Assembly: GCA_031002005.1 (NCBI GenBank)
Contig: JARYHS010008074.1
Span: 184,288,494 to 184,352,493, forward strand
From: Vandiemenella viatica
Taxonomy: Eukaryota; Arthropoda; Insecta; Orthoptera; Morabidae
Direction of reading: 5' to 3'
DNA: 64,000 bases
The position numbers and the translations under genes were made by a program. Below are positions 41,001-46,509 of the stretch, piece after piece. The notes beneath the pieces are model-generated. The model saw only the letters and a program-made list of their open reading frames with translations. It had not been told where the DNA came from and ran no database searches. Position 1 is the stretch's first letter; every line of letters begins with the position of its first letter.

Positions 41001-44000
41001 TTAAATTCCCTGATAATTCCAGATTTTCCAGGTCTGTGGCCACCCTGTATACTATGCAACATTAGATTACGTTCAGAACATTTCTTCTCTTATATTTTCT
41101 TCATGTTATTCACAAAGTACAAATCATCACTTTGATTGCAGATAAAAGAACATTATCCTAAGTAGCTTGAGTAAATTAGGTTTCCTCTCAATGTTTGTTC
41201 CACCCCTATACAAATTTAATTCAACAGAAACAATAATACAGCAGTTTCAGTTTATGGGCACACAATAATTAAACAAGTTGAGTAATCATGCCCTCTTTGA
41301 TAATATGTTAATCATTGATAATACTGAATGAAAAATGGGAGCACTGTATCCATCACTATCATGTTTTAGTCCTGCAACAACTCTACTAATAAATGCTCTG
41401 CTGCCAATTATTACGTACAGCACACATTATGCTGATCTGCAAGAGATGGTGAAATTAAGTCTTTAAATTCTCCTACCCTAAAGATAAGTATCAACACTGA
41501 GCTATATAACACATGATGCTGCCACTATTGTAGTTTTGGACAAATATTATGTAGTAATGCTTCGTGGCAGCCAAGGTAGCAGCAATAATAGTATAATATT
41601 TAATTAAATTGCAATGAAGCCCACATACCAGTGGCAATTTACCTACACACCCATCTTCCCCCTTTCCTGTACCCACCTAAATTTACCCTCAACACATTTA
41701 ACTTTAAATTCTTTCAACATTTTTGGTAAATTATTCATCATATCTCTTGATAACTTATTCCAATCCCTGACACCCTTACCTAAAAAACTGAATCTTCCTA
41801 CACCCTTGTGCCTGAAATCGAGTGCCAGCTTGTGGTCATGGTCATCTTAACCCATCCATGCATTAATTTTCATTCTTACACCAATATCTTTCCATGCCTC
41901 ATCAGCAATAAATGCCCTGTACACTCCCATGGCCCTCTTCACCCTCCTCCCGTCTTGAAATGAATCCCATTCCAGCTTTTTTTTTATCATATCTGTTACT
42001 GATTGAATTCTGCAATAATTTCCAAAAACAAATCTAGTAGCACCTTTTTGGACCCTCTCCAATGCCTGTATTTGATACTCAAAATGTGAGTCCCATCTTA
42101 CACTACCATATTCAAGTAATGGTCTGACCAACGCTTTGAAACCCAGTTCCCTGACTTCTCTCATACATCCCCTCATCACTCTTTCTAACAAGTGCTGAAT
42201 TTTAAAACCTTTATCTACTACCTGTCGAATTTGCCCTGCCCAGTTAAGCTTTTTATCAACTGTAATGCCAAGATATTTACATTTCAAGTCTTCAACAAGC
42301 AATTCTTCCCCCATCATATAATCATAATCAACCTTTAGTTTTTTATTTGTGAATCTAATAAGCTGACCCAACTAGATATCCTGTCCAGATCACCCAGCAA
42401 ATGTTTACAGTCCTCTACCGTTTTTATCTTTTTATGTAGCATTACATTATGTCATCTGCAAACAATCAACATAATTATTCATTATAATAATGAATAGCAA
42501 TGATCCCAAAACGCTATCCTGTGTCACTCCCATTTCTTTTGACACTGCATTTTCTACCCTAACTTTCTGTTTTCTACCTTTTAAAAAATCTTCTACCCAG
42601 CAAACCACTTTCTCACCCACTCCAATAGTTTACCTTATTTACTATCATTTTATGGCTCACTATGTCAAAAGCCTTCGAAAGATCTAGTGTTTCACTATCA
42701 ATTTGGCCTTCCTCGTCCATTTCATCCGAAATGTATTGTATATATTCCACCAACTGAAATTCGCATGAATATCCTTGCCTAAAGCCATGTTGCCTACTTG
42801 AAAACCACTTATGCTCCTCACATAATTTCTGATGTTGTTGCATATCAATCTCTCCATTAATTTACCTACCAGTTTACCATTGATGTCAAAGTGATTGGCC
42901 TATAATGTTTGACTCTATTTCTCACCCCTCCTTTATGTACCAGCACTTTTCCAGTCCTCTGGTAAGCATAGGGTACCCAGACTCAATTTAAATAATATTT
43001 TAAGATGAGGTACAATATCACATTCAGCTATCTTTAAGATATCTGTAGTAATATTATCTACACCAGCCCCTTTATGGTGTTTCAAGCTTTCTTAGTCCCT
43101 CAACGATATCCTCAGGATGAATTTCAAATTTTTTGGTCTGCTCATTTCTAATTGTGTTGTTAAGCCCGTTCTCCGATTTAGAACCTCCCGTTTCTGATTC
43201 ATTGTCCCTAATGCTTTCACTATACCAATTACTTAAACTCTCCGCTTTTTTAAAATCCTCAGTAACTTCTTTTCCATCCTTATCTAAAAGCATCTCAACA
43301 CCCTCCCTTCCCCTCAGTTTTCTAACATCACCATAGAAATTTCTAGATGCTTCAATCAATGGTCCCCTGCACTCACAATACTCTTCTTAAACTCATATTT
43401 AGTCACCTTCCTAGCTATGCAATGGCATTATTCACATACAAATTACTATAGTATGAATATTATTGGTCATATGAACTTAACAAATACTGAATTTTTTTAT
43501 TTTCTAAATTTAATCTGAAGAACCAGTTCTAGACTAATGTGGAAGAAAACAGTAGGTCTACTACCAGAACCACAAACTTCTAGCCCTGCCTTCCTGTGAT
43601 ACAACTTGTTTAACAATCAATTCCTTAGGGGATCAAGTCATGACAGTATAAGCAATTACCAATGGAATGCAGTATACATATTGTCTAGATATTATTAAGT
43701 AAATTTAACTCTTATTTACTAGCAACTAGTTAAAAGGCAAAAAAGTTGTAATGTTTGGAGCAAGTCAAATGAGCATTATATTCACTTAAATGTTTCAAAA
43801 CCAGCAATATATAAACATTTCAATTAAAACACAGCTGGTTCTTTTGAGATTTCACCATGACAGCAATTCAAGTTTTCTTCCAAATATGTAATCATGTAAT
43901 AAGTAAGAATGACATAATGTTAGTCTCAGATTTATTTTTTGAGTTAAGTAAAAAAGAGGTAATGTTGTGCACTGGCTCTAGTATACTTTTTGGAGCAGTG

Positions 44001-45909
44001 ACTGTACACCAAGGATGTAAACAACCAGAGATGTAAACATCCAGAGACATTTTGAAATATGAAAGACTGATAGCGTAGTAAATTTATTTCAACAAAAAAA
44101 GAGAGCAGTGAAATAAATATTTGTTTTTATTATATCTTAATCGTAGGAGGTAGCCTTTTTTACAGCAGTTATTTAATTTATAATTTTGGTATTTAGCATA
44201 TATTTTGGTACGTTACCGTCCATCAACGTAACATGTATTTAGAGACATATTGTCCTAAGGTCCGGGCCCCATTACACCACACATGGTGGTACAAATTCCC
44301 GTTTTAATTTTTTTAGTTATATTTAATTTTGATATTTAGCATATATTTTGGTACATTACCGTCCATCAACGTAAAGTGTGTCTAGAGAGATATTGTCCTA
44401 AGGTCCAGGCCTCGTTACACCACACATAGCGGTACAAATTCCCATTTCAACTTTTTTTACGTACGGCTAAGATCATTAGAGGTGGTATGGAACTGGGTAC
44501 AAAGAACAGGAAGGAATTCAGCCATGGTCTTTTGAAGGAAGCATCCCGACATTCGCCTGGAGTGATTTGGGGAAACTATGGAAAACCCAAATCTGGATGC
44601 CCGGACGGCGATTCGAACCCGCGTCATCCCAAATGCGAAGCCAGAACGTTAACCATTCACCCACCATGCTCAGTAATTACGAAGAAATTATGTCTTAAGT
44701 TTAGCGTCTCTGAAATGGCTAACATATTAAACATTTTGGTGAAGTTTAAATTGTAATGTAGTAAATGTATTAATGTCCATGATAAAAACCTAATATTAGC
44801 TAATGGTGTGGCTGAAATATGGACTGGAAAAGAATGACAAATGACTTTCCTCACTACAGCATAAGGCAAGAGGAATTTAGTTTTTATTAATAATTTCAGC
44901 TGCTTTCATGAACACCATGTTACTGATGTCATTACTTCAGTCAGATGGATGCAGTTCCACATTTATAATATTGAATGCGGCCAGAAACAGGATTAGAACT
45001 AAAATTAGGCCTATATTGTATAGCTTAAGGTTTTAGGTATAATTATATCCTATTTGATTTCGATGGCTACATAGTGTGGGCCAACTTTATGTTGCAATAC
45101 AAGATGTCACTAATTTAAGATTCAATGTGCGTGTTATTGAAGCTTTCATTTTGTAGTGGCAATATTTGCAGAGATTGTTGTTATGTTGAAATTCAGCCTG
45201 GACAAGACTGACAAGTGAATCTTCTTGTTATAGCAGAAGGCACAAGGAATTTAGTTATTATCAGTTTTTTAAGTAGTTTTTTGAGCGGTGTGTCATGTAT
45301 CGCAATATAAACTACTCCCAATATTGCTGTCATGTTTAATTCAGCAGAATGTAAATAGGCCTACTTCCAAGTGTATCTAGATGTAAACTATGATCAAATA
45401 TTTTTCGGTTTATTGAATTCAGCGTTTGTAATCTTACACCTCTTTTCGACGCAGCTGAAGTTACTCAAGTAATGCACCAAACTGTTAAAAGGTTGTGTTT
45501 AATTACCGAGCTGGTCACGGGGCGAAAACACATTATCACAATTTCAATTTATATGAAATTATTAAAGGAATTTATTTTAAAACTTCTCTCCTCCTTGGAA
45601 TGTTTTTATTCCATTCGTGTTAAATTTTTAAACGTAATCTACGCGAATGAATAATTTAACATATATAACTATTTACCATTTTCTGGTATTTGTTGCAACA
45701 CTCAGAATGTAATAATATACAGAAATATTTAAAGAAATTTTTATCAATACGAAATGCATAAACTGGTACCTGGATTTAGCACTCCTTTCCCTAGATTTTT
45801 CACTATGTTTGCTATGAGAACTTCTGTCTCGAGATTTTGATCTCTTACGTGAATGCTTGCTTTTGTGCCGTCGTTTTGGAGATTTACTTCTCGTTCTTGA
45901 TCTCCCCAT
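2794..45909 (-). CDS. ARGLU1: ARGLU1 orthologue, five-exon spliced gene (252 aa)
   Basis: Arginine and glutamate-rich protein 1, a nuclear-speckle protein that in vertebrates modulates splicing and works with Mediator subunit MED1 in transcription. Coding exons are 45909-45770, 32668-32525, 25643-25418, 14048-13965 and 2958-2794. They total 759 nt, i.e. 252 codons plus TGA; human ARGLU1 is 273 aa. Every junction has GT and AG at the expected ends, and phases match (2, 2, 0, 0). Residues 1 to about 75 are Arg/Ser-rich, typical of a speckle-targeting RS region. Residues about 85-235 form one long charged coiled coil, and the tail [10 protein letters not shown] closely matches the family C terminus. 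The start is the only ATG before the [13 protein letters not shown] run. Roughly 42 kb of intron is packed with mobile elements. No frame damage is visible, so the gene looks functional. Confidence 0.95.
3995..4290. repeat. Inverted repeat pair (copies A and B of the 1.4-kb family)
   Basis: Copy A (plus, 3,995-4,110) and copy B (minus, about 4,195-4,290) share TATATGGAAAGGACAG, then AACACTCACCAAA and GAGGGCAGCAG, separated by about 85-100 nt of AT-rich DNA. The pair can fold into a long imperfect hairpin. Copy C lies at 1,385-1,497. Function unknown; see the Penelope-like entries. Confidence 0.6.
4860..6184 (-). mobile_element. Decayed mariner element (DD34D type)
   Basis: Imperfect terminal inverted repeats (left ACGAGGGAGGGGGACCCC, right reverse complement ACGAGGGGGAACCCAAAA) flanked by TA. 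The minus strand reads as a broken transposase. Near 5,230-5,260 it gives [12 protein letters not shown] (second catalytic Asp), and 4,923-5,130 gives [20 protein letters not shown] through to FEGNQKLV, the family C terminus. The N-terminal half (5,400-5,980) is readable in switching frames. A G-run at 5,156-5,176 and many stops show it is dead. The HDNAPAH motif and C-terminal spacing fit DD34D mariners (SETMAR-like). Confidence 0.8.
6900..8290 (+). mobile_element. CR1-like LINE remnant, copy 1 (RT and 3' end)
   Basis: Translated plus frames read as reverse transcriptase: [17 protein letters not shown] and [12 protein letters not shown] (7,302-7,577), then [20 protein letters not shown] and [15 protein letters not shown] (7,757-8,119). 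Upstream 6,950-7,290 has the pre-RT part with stops. The 3' end carries GGTACAGGAAATGG, GTGTTTAGGGAAACTGCC and a short ATTAAATT tail, shared with copies at 41.6 kb and 53.1 kb. Several frameshifts and an internal gap between RT motifs make it a pseudogene. Clade (CR1/L2/Jockey group) is assigned from motif style. Confidence 0.75.
8900..10260 (+). mobile_element. Decayed non-LTR reverse transcriptase remnant
   Basis: Broken plus-strand frames show [18 protein letters not shown] (pre-RT motif) near 8,975, [10 protein letters not shown] and [10 protein letters not shown] near 9,430-9,540 (RT motifs, FADD-like box mutated to FTDD) and a tail with [10 protein letters not shown] near 10,190. The layout fits a Jockey/CR1-group LINE. 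No complete domain is left and there is at least one stop every hundred bases or so. Confidence 0.6.
11340..12850. repeat. Cluster of a dispersed repeat ending in an A46 tract
   Basis: Several diverged copies of one motif sit in this stretch: CTTGTGTCTTTGGCGACATT...CTCCAGGCCACATTTCAACC (11,440-11,500), TGGCGACAT...CTGGGCCGTATTTCAA (11,900-11,960), GGTGATGTTTCTTCTGGTAC (12,508-12,545) and CTGGCCCAGGCCGGATCTCG (about 12,630), plus one inverted copy near 11,720-11,775. Phrases like ATATCTCAAGAACT recur. It ends in an uninterrupted A run (12,805-12,850), as a retroposed copy would. Related inverted copies occur at 18.24, 34.41, 44.81 and 45.19 kb. No coding potential seen; class unknown. Confidence 0.45.
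13230..13660 (-). mobile_element. CR1-like LINE remnant, copy 2 (C-terminal part)
   Basis: Minus-strand frames read [14 protein letters not shown] and, nearer the 3' end, [18 protein letters not shown], aligning with HLLERVMRG and [14 protein letters not shown] of the copy at 41.6-43.5 kb. Frames switch repeatedly and stops are frequent. Same family and orientation as that copy, but much older. Confidence 0.55.
13965..14048 (-). CDS. ARGLU1: ARGLU1 exon 4: 84-nt coiled-coil exon
   Basis: Exactly 28 codons, phase 0 at both ends. Encodes [20 protein letters not shown] and IEEAQKKL. The acceptor is TTTTTATAG and the donor CTG/GTAAGA. The matching stretch of the human protein (EEERAKREELERILEENNRK...) is also 28 residues by my recollection, which suggests a conserved exon. 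Because it starts GCTGAAG, any upstream cassette leaving one extra base would put TGA in frame (see the candidate poison exon). Confidence 0.94.
16060..16830 (+). mobile_element. RTE-like reverse transcriptase remnant
   Basis: Plus-strand pieces in order: KTYDSICRE near 16,190 (the AFD-type motif A region), [11 protein letters not shown] near 16,385, [11 protein letters not shown] after it, [18 protein letters not shown] near 16,575 and LGSEA plus [17 protein letters not shown] near 16,740-16,800. The order matches RTE-type elements (motif A, FADD, YLGS, YGSE). Each block is in a different frame, so this is a dead copy. Confidence 0.55.
16840..17345 (-). mobile_element. Possible LINE RT fragment
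   Basis: Minus-strand frames around 17,160-17,270 read [11 protein letters not shown] and [12 protein letters not shown], resembling the motif C box of reverse transcriptase (FADD changed to FVDD) and its following helix. The remainder to 16,840 is compatible but not diagnostic. Clade uncertain. Confidence 0.35.
18312..18332 (+). repeat. C21 tract followed by a CA repeat
   Basis: Uninterrupted C run adjoining CACACACGCACACA. It sits just beside a dispersed-repeat copy (GAAATGCAGCCTGGACCAGA, about 18,240-18,262, minus-type orientation relative to the 12-kb copies). Confidence 0.8.
20281..20620 (-). mobile_element. RTE element tail, 5'-truncated copy
   Basis: Minus-strand frame gives [20 protein letters not shown], then [11 protein letters not shown] and [12 protein letters not shown]. 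This aligns with the C terminus of the RTE element at 58.6-61.8 kb (GHILRH...NLLVEG, LEYMKQIIED, LAQDRKGWRIAS). It contains a frameshift and stops. Only the last ~100 residues remain, the usual result of incomplete reverse transcription. Confidence 0.75.
21565..21590 (+). repeat. CA dinucleotide repeat
   Basis: About 12 CA units in intron 3. Ordinary microsatellite. Confidence 0.9.
21690..21965 (-). mobile_element. Penelope-like element C-terminal fragment
   Basis: One minus-strand frame reads [16 protein letters not shown], then [16 protein letters not shown]. The pattern EAIEIR...N.D.GY.LS..W.P is what I recognise as the end of the GIY-YIG nuclease region of Penelope-like elements (and of the insect ORFs derived from them). 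The RT part is absent. No stop interrupts this piece, but it is too short to be functional. Supports the idea that the terminal-repeat-like sequences at 0.2-1.5 kb belong to the same class. Confidence 0.55.
23008..23196. repeat. Tandem pair of near-perfect hairpins (MITE-like)
   Basis: The palindrome GTCAATTTATTGAAAC / CTAAC / GTTTCAATAAATTGAC occurs twice (about 23,035-23,071 and 23,131-23,167). In the first unit the arms extend to about 44 bp, reaching TTATCTTTGTTGTCC on the left and GGACAACCAAGATAAT on the right. The second unit has a partly deleted left arm. The 16-bp inner arms are perfect in both. It looks like a fold-back element with a tandem partial duplication. Confidence 0.75.
24442..24479 (-). 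other. Candidate alternative (poison) exon of ARGLU1 in intron 3
   Basis: A GC-richer island in AT-rich intron, about 1 kb downstream of exon 3. Minus-strand acceptors TTTACAG (exon from 24,479) or TTTGCAG (exon from 24,472) are followed by purine-rich AGAGGAAGAAG and a donor CTACAAG/GTATTA after 24,442. The resulting 38- or 31-nt exon is not a multiple of three. With the 31-nt form, joining to exon 4 gives GGC then TGA at once; the 38-nt form also reaches a stop within exon 4. Vertebrate ARGLU1 is known to control itself through an unproductively spliced conserved element. Equivalence here is inference; it could be chance or an unrecognised repeat. Confidence 0.3.
25418..25643 (-). CDS. ARGLU1: ARGLU1 exon 3: core of the Glu/Arg coiled coil
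   Basis: The most conserved exon. It encodes [20 protein letters not shown] and the following [12 protein letters not shown], nearly identical to the vertebrate protein. The acceptor is TTTGACAG and the donor GAG/GTAAGG, a strong consensus. It starts with the one base that completes the Arg codon from exon 2 and ends in phase 0. The helix runs without proline through the whole exon, as expected for the single long charged helix of this family. Confidence 0.95.
26290..26610. other. Unassigned GC-richer block with frames open both ways
   Basis: About 300 bases of more balanced composition in AT-rich intron. Both strands are open for about 100 codons (minus: [17 protein letters not shown]..., plus: DRSPTGEG...), so neither frame is convincing. 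I do not recognise the peptide. It may be part of an older retroelement ORF. No splice-bounded exon compatible with ARGLU1 was found. Confidence 0.3.
26966..28292 (+). mobile_element. Mariner-superfamily element with terminal inverted repeats
   Basis: The left end CTGGGTGTTTCTAAATGAAT and the reverse complement of the right end (CAGTGTGTTTCTAAATGAAT) form imperfect inverted repeats of about 35-40 bp; TA precedes the left end. The transposase reads on the plus strand: a broken N-terminal half (27,130-27,430: [28 protein letters not shown]), then an open frame from 27,427. Length about 1.33 kb is standard for a complete, now inactive, element. Confidence 0.8.
27427..28173 (+). pseudogene. Mariner-type transposase, C-terminal 248 codons open
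   Basis: Cut-and-paste transposase catalytic domain. In this frame the first Asp lies in [10 protein letters not shown] (residue 55), the second in [14 protein letters not shown] (140) and the third in [13 protein letters not shown] (187), 46 residues after the second. This is a wide-spaced mariner-superfamily arrangement common in insects. The helix-turn-helix half upstream (27,130-27,426) is in other frames with stops, so the full protein is broken. The third motif has SPN instead of SPD, and the D-G of QQDG is D-C. The first ATG here is internal, not the native start. Confidence 0.75.
29736..31103 (-). mobile_element. Near-intact DD41D mariner element (1,368 bp)
   Basis: Terminal inverted repeats of 31 bp start CCGAGTGTTACA at both ends and differ at one position (base 13). 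Both ends are flanked by TA (29,734-29,735 and 31,104-31,105), the standard target duplication. One long transposase frame fills the inside. Low divergence between the two ends suggests a recent insertion into ARGLU1 intron 2, on the same strand as the gene. Confidence 0.93.
29876..30940 (-). pseudogene. DD41D mariner transposase, one early stop
   Basis: Cuts and rejoins element ends at TA. The natural start is probably ATG at 30,940 (MAEVRLIF). Codon 9 is TAA (30,916-30,914), after which the frame runs open for 345 codons to a stop at 29,876. From the TTG at 30,901 (residue 1) the DNA-binding half holds [10 protein letters not shown] (51-60), and the catalytic Asp residues are in WSDEAQ (147), [10 protein letters not shown] (235) and [10 protein letters not shown] (277). 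That leaves 41 residues between the last two, the DD41D class. Apart from codon 9, no damage is visible. Start by reinitiation is possible but unproven. Confidence 0.9.
31190..31805 (-). mobile_element. piggyBac-like transposase N-terminal fragment
   Basis: Minus-strand pieces: [19 protein letters not shown], an acidic [20 protein letters not shown] run, [19 protein letters not shown], then [17 protein letters not shown] and NITVE. An acidic N terminus followed by an xTNxYAxQ-type helix and an ITVE motif is typical of PGBD4-like piggyBac transposases. Frames switch and stops occur. No catalytic Asp block and no TTAA-flanked ends were seen; the neighbouring mariner begins at 31,103. Confidence 0.5.
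32525..32668 (-). CDS. ARGLU1: ARGLU1 exon 2: serine-rich linker into the coiled coil
   Basis: A 144-nt exon framed by an AG acceptor (32,670-32,669) and a GT donor (32,524-32,523, GTTTG). It encodes [17 protein letters not shown], then the first part of the helix ending [13 protein letters not shown] plus two bases of an Arg codon. It corresponds to the linker between the RS region and the Glu/Arg helix of vertebrate ARGLU1. This is the least conserved part of the gene, and it was not obvious as an open frame because it is short. Its length is a multiple of three, so skipping it would keep the frame. Confidence 0.9.
32985..33520 (+). mobile_element. Mariner fragment (DD34D type), N-terminal part
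   Basis: Plus-strand frames read [20 protein letters not shown], then [31 protein letters not shown] and [10 protein letters not shown]...SEFIPRGTT. This follows the mariner transposase from the helix-turn-helix through the QWK...PKKA stretch. The HDNAPAH and SPDLAP blocks are missing. Same lineage style as the element at 4.86-6.18 kb. A23 tract at 32,915-32,937 lies just before it. Confidence 0.7.
33648..33803 (+). repeat. tRNA-derived SINE copy
   Basis: A Pol III B-box-like GGGTTTGAATCCCC (about 33,710) and the body GATTTCCGTGGTTTCCCT are followed by an A-rich end at 33,793. Head-to-tail order is on the plus strand. It shares layout with the 44.5 and 46.3 kb SINEs but is diverged. Confidence 0.6.
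34400..34490 (-). repeat. Dispersed-repeat copy
   Basis: AAATGCATCCTGGACCAGAA followed by GACACAAGGAATTACA, the reverse complement of the CTGGTCCAGGC...CTTGTGTC motif in the 11.3-12.7 kb cluster. Confidence 0.45.
35040..35071 (+). repeat. A32 homopolymer
   Basis: Uninterrupted A run. It may be the tail of a retroposed copy whose body (34.9-35.04 kb) I do not recognise. Confidence 0.6.
35140..35361. mobile_element. MITE-like G-rich element, copy 1
   Basis: The right end, reverse complement AGGAGGCATCCATAAATTAC then GTGAGGTGTTTTTTC, matches the left end of the element at 37.76 kb. Both contain GAGCTAAAAAAA and G-runs. The left end (near 35,140, TCGCGTGAGGTTTTGGG) is decayed. No coding capacity. 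Confidence 0.55.
35721..35970 (-). pseudogene. THAP-type zinc-finger exon remnant
   Basis: THAP domains are C2CH DNA-binding modules found in host genes and P-type transposases. The minus strand reads [20 protein letters not shown], with the Cys-X4-Cys pair, then [11 protein letters not shown]. After one extra A in an A-run the frame resumes [15 protein letters not shown] and ends SCDDHFN, the closing Cys-X2-His-Phe. A consensus donor GTAAGTAT (35,720 down) follows at once, where THAP exons commonly end. One frameshift separates the two halves. No downstream exon was found before 32.7 kb. It could be a degenerate gene or part of a THAP transposon. Confidence 0.6.
36270..39330 (-). mobile_element. 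Decayed non-LTR retrotransposon with endonuclease and RT
   Basis: In minus-strand order: 5' leader (39.3-38.9 kb); endonuclease pieces [11 protein letters not shown] near 38,800, LIEVYAP near 38,590 and [19 protein letters not shown] near 38,470; NLWFQKKK running into a T-tract (38,322-38,344 on plus); linker; [14 protein letters not shown] near 37,090; [17 protein letters not shown] near 36,900; and [12 protein letters not shown] (a broken FADD block) near 36,570. Same order as RTE/Jockey-type ORF2. Many frameshifts. A MITE sits inside at 37.76-38.08 kb. Confidence 0.65.
37763..38079. mobile_element. MITE-like G-rich element, copy 2
   Basis: Terminal inverted repeats: left GGGGGGGCATCCATTAATTA and the reverse complement of the right end GAGGGTGTCCAGTAATTAAG, both continuing GTGA(A/G)GTG. 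It interrupts the reading of the surrounding LINE, so it is an insertion. About 317 bp and non-coding; shares ends and GAGCTAAAAAAA with the copy at 35.14 kb. Confidence 0.65.
39615..41047. mobile_element. Non-autonomous DNA transposon, CAGGGTGGCCAC ends
   Basis: Ends are CAGGGTGGCCACA (39,615) and TGTGGCCACCCTG (41,047), perfect inverted repeats of 13 bp. Direct TATAC lies on both outer sides, suggesting a 5-bp target duplication. Subterminal TTCCCTGAT repeats occur near the right end (40,945-41,020) and in decayed form near the left end. The inside is AT-rich with one short GC-richer part (40.03-40.28 kb) open on the minus strand for 65 codons, not recognised. Superfamily is not clear. Confidence 0.7.
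41590..43460 (-). mobile_element. CR1-like LINE, copy 3 (RT to 3' end)
   Basis: The best-preserved copy of this family. Minus-strand pieces are [20 protein letters not shown] (43,340), [20 protein letters not shown] and [19 protein letters not shown] (42,843-42,613), then an open frame 42,371-41,847 with [40 protein letters not shown] and [18 protein letters not shown]. The FADD segment between them is broken. The 3' UTR has GGTACAGGAAAGG, GGTAAATTGCC and an ATTTAATTAAAT tail. The endonuclease is missing (5'-truncated). Inserted in sense with ARGLU1. Confidence 0.8.
44186..44460. repeat. 143-bp tandem duplication
   Basis: ATTTAGCATATATTTTGGTA followed by ACGTACCGTCCATCAACGTA-type sequence, ATTGTCCTAAGGTCC and GGTACAAATTCCC occur twice with a 143-bp period (44,191 and 44,334). 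The copies differ at roughly one position in ten. No coding potential. Sits next to the SINE. Confidence 0.8.
44478..44672 (-). repeat. tRNA-derived SINE copy
   Basis: Read on the minus strand: GGTTAACGTTCTGGCTTCGC (A-box region), GCGGGTTCGAATCGCC (B box), then GGATGCTTCCTTCAAAAGAC and CCTTCCTGTTCTTTGTACCC. Matches the 46.26-kb copy in the same orientation. Confidence 0.75.
44800..45270 (-). repeat. Two tandem dispersed-repeat copies
   Basis: GCTGAAATATGGACTGGAAA with AGGCAAGAGGAATTTAG (44,810-44,882), and TTGAAATTCAGCCTGGACAA with AGGCACAAGGAATTTAG (45,183-45,258). The spacing is about 375 bp, and both sit in the same orientation between the SINE and exon 1 of ARGLU1. Confidence 0.45.
45770..45909 (-). 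CDS. ARGLU1: ARGLU1 exon 1 (coding part): start and RS-rich N terminus
   Basis: Encodes residues 1-46 plus two bases of codon 47. Begins [20 protein letters not shown] and continues as Ser-Arg and Lys repeats, the low-complexity RS region that places the family in nuclear speckles. The exon ends TCCAG at 45,770 and the intron opens GTACC, a weak donor. Reading past it meets a frame unlike the family (YQFMHF...), which confirms the splice. The split Arg codon (AG+G) is completed by the first base of exon 2. Confidence 0.93.
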
Positions 45910-46040
45910 AATTGCGGTGTTATCCGTACAGAAAACCGAATGCCAATAACACCACTATAGTGACATACACCTTACACAACACAAGGCAGAAAACACTCCT
46001 ACCGCTAGCACGCCATGTTGGAGTAATTAAAATTTAGGTC
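45910..46040 (-). promoter_or_regulatory. ARGLU1: ARGLU1 5' UTR and likely promoter
   Basis: Short sequence between the ATG and the SINE and poly-T tract upstream. No TATA box is visible. CCAACATGGCG on the minus strand near 46,010-46,021 resembles the AAnATGGCG core bound by YY1/Pho-type factors, common near starts of housekeeping genes. An upstream ATG lies in this motif. No start site can be fixed from sequence. Confidence 0.3.
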
Positions 46041-46261
46041 CACGCAATGCCGCCAACGGTGCCTAATATTTTTTTTTTTTTTTTTTTTTTTGGCAACCGT
46101 TTCGTTCTGAAGATCAAAAAGTTTCACAGAAAAGTTGTTTCAGATGTGAACTCTCATACATAAATCACCTTTTGTTACCAGTCCAGCAGACTACCTAAAG
46201 GAAGAACTGGGTGCTACATATATATTTTGTTAACTTATGGCTTTATGCATCGTCGACGTCA

Positions 46262-46476
46262 GGGTCATTAGATACGGAATGGGACTGGGGACAAGAAACG
46301 GGAAGGAATTCGGCCATGGCCTTTTTTTTTTTTTTAAGGACGCATCCCCGCATTCGCCTGGAGTGATATGGGCAAACCATGGAAAACCAAAATCTGGATG
46401 CCCGGAAGGGGATTCGAACCGGCGTCCTCCCGAATGCGAGGTCGGAGCGCTAACCGTATAATTTCTGCGGTGAGTC
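46262..46476 (-). repeat. tRNA-derived SINE copy
   Basis: Minus strand: ACGGTTAGCGCTCCGACCTC, GGACGCCGGTTCGAATCCCC (Pol III B box), GGGCATCCAGATTTTGG and GAATTCCTTCCCGTTTC. A T12 run (plus strand) interrupts the body. It lies between the ARGLU1 promoter and the R1-like element. Confidence 0.8.
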
Positions 46477-46509
46477 ACTACAGTAAACAACTTTTCTGCT
46501 GCCGCCAAC

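Larger units (their letters stand above)
32669..45769 (-). other. ARGLU1 intron 1 (13.1 kb)
   Basis: Bounded by GT at 45,769 and AG at 32,669. From the 5' end it holds plain AT-rich sequence, two copies of a dispersed repeat (44.8 and 45.2 kb), a SINE, a 143-bp tandem duplication, a CR1-like LINE (41.6-43.5 kb), a CAGGGTGGCCAC element (39.6-41.05 kb), a decayed LINE with a MITE in it (36.3-39.3 kb), a THAP exon remnant, a second MITE, a SINE and a mariner fragment. Between these I see nothing coding. Confidence 0.85.

Noticed and set aside
44590..44672. Possible tRNA gene (B box GGTTCGAATC)
   Set aside because: No complete cloverleaf or acceptor stem, and the same unit with a shared body recurs at 46.3 kb, so it is a SINE.
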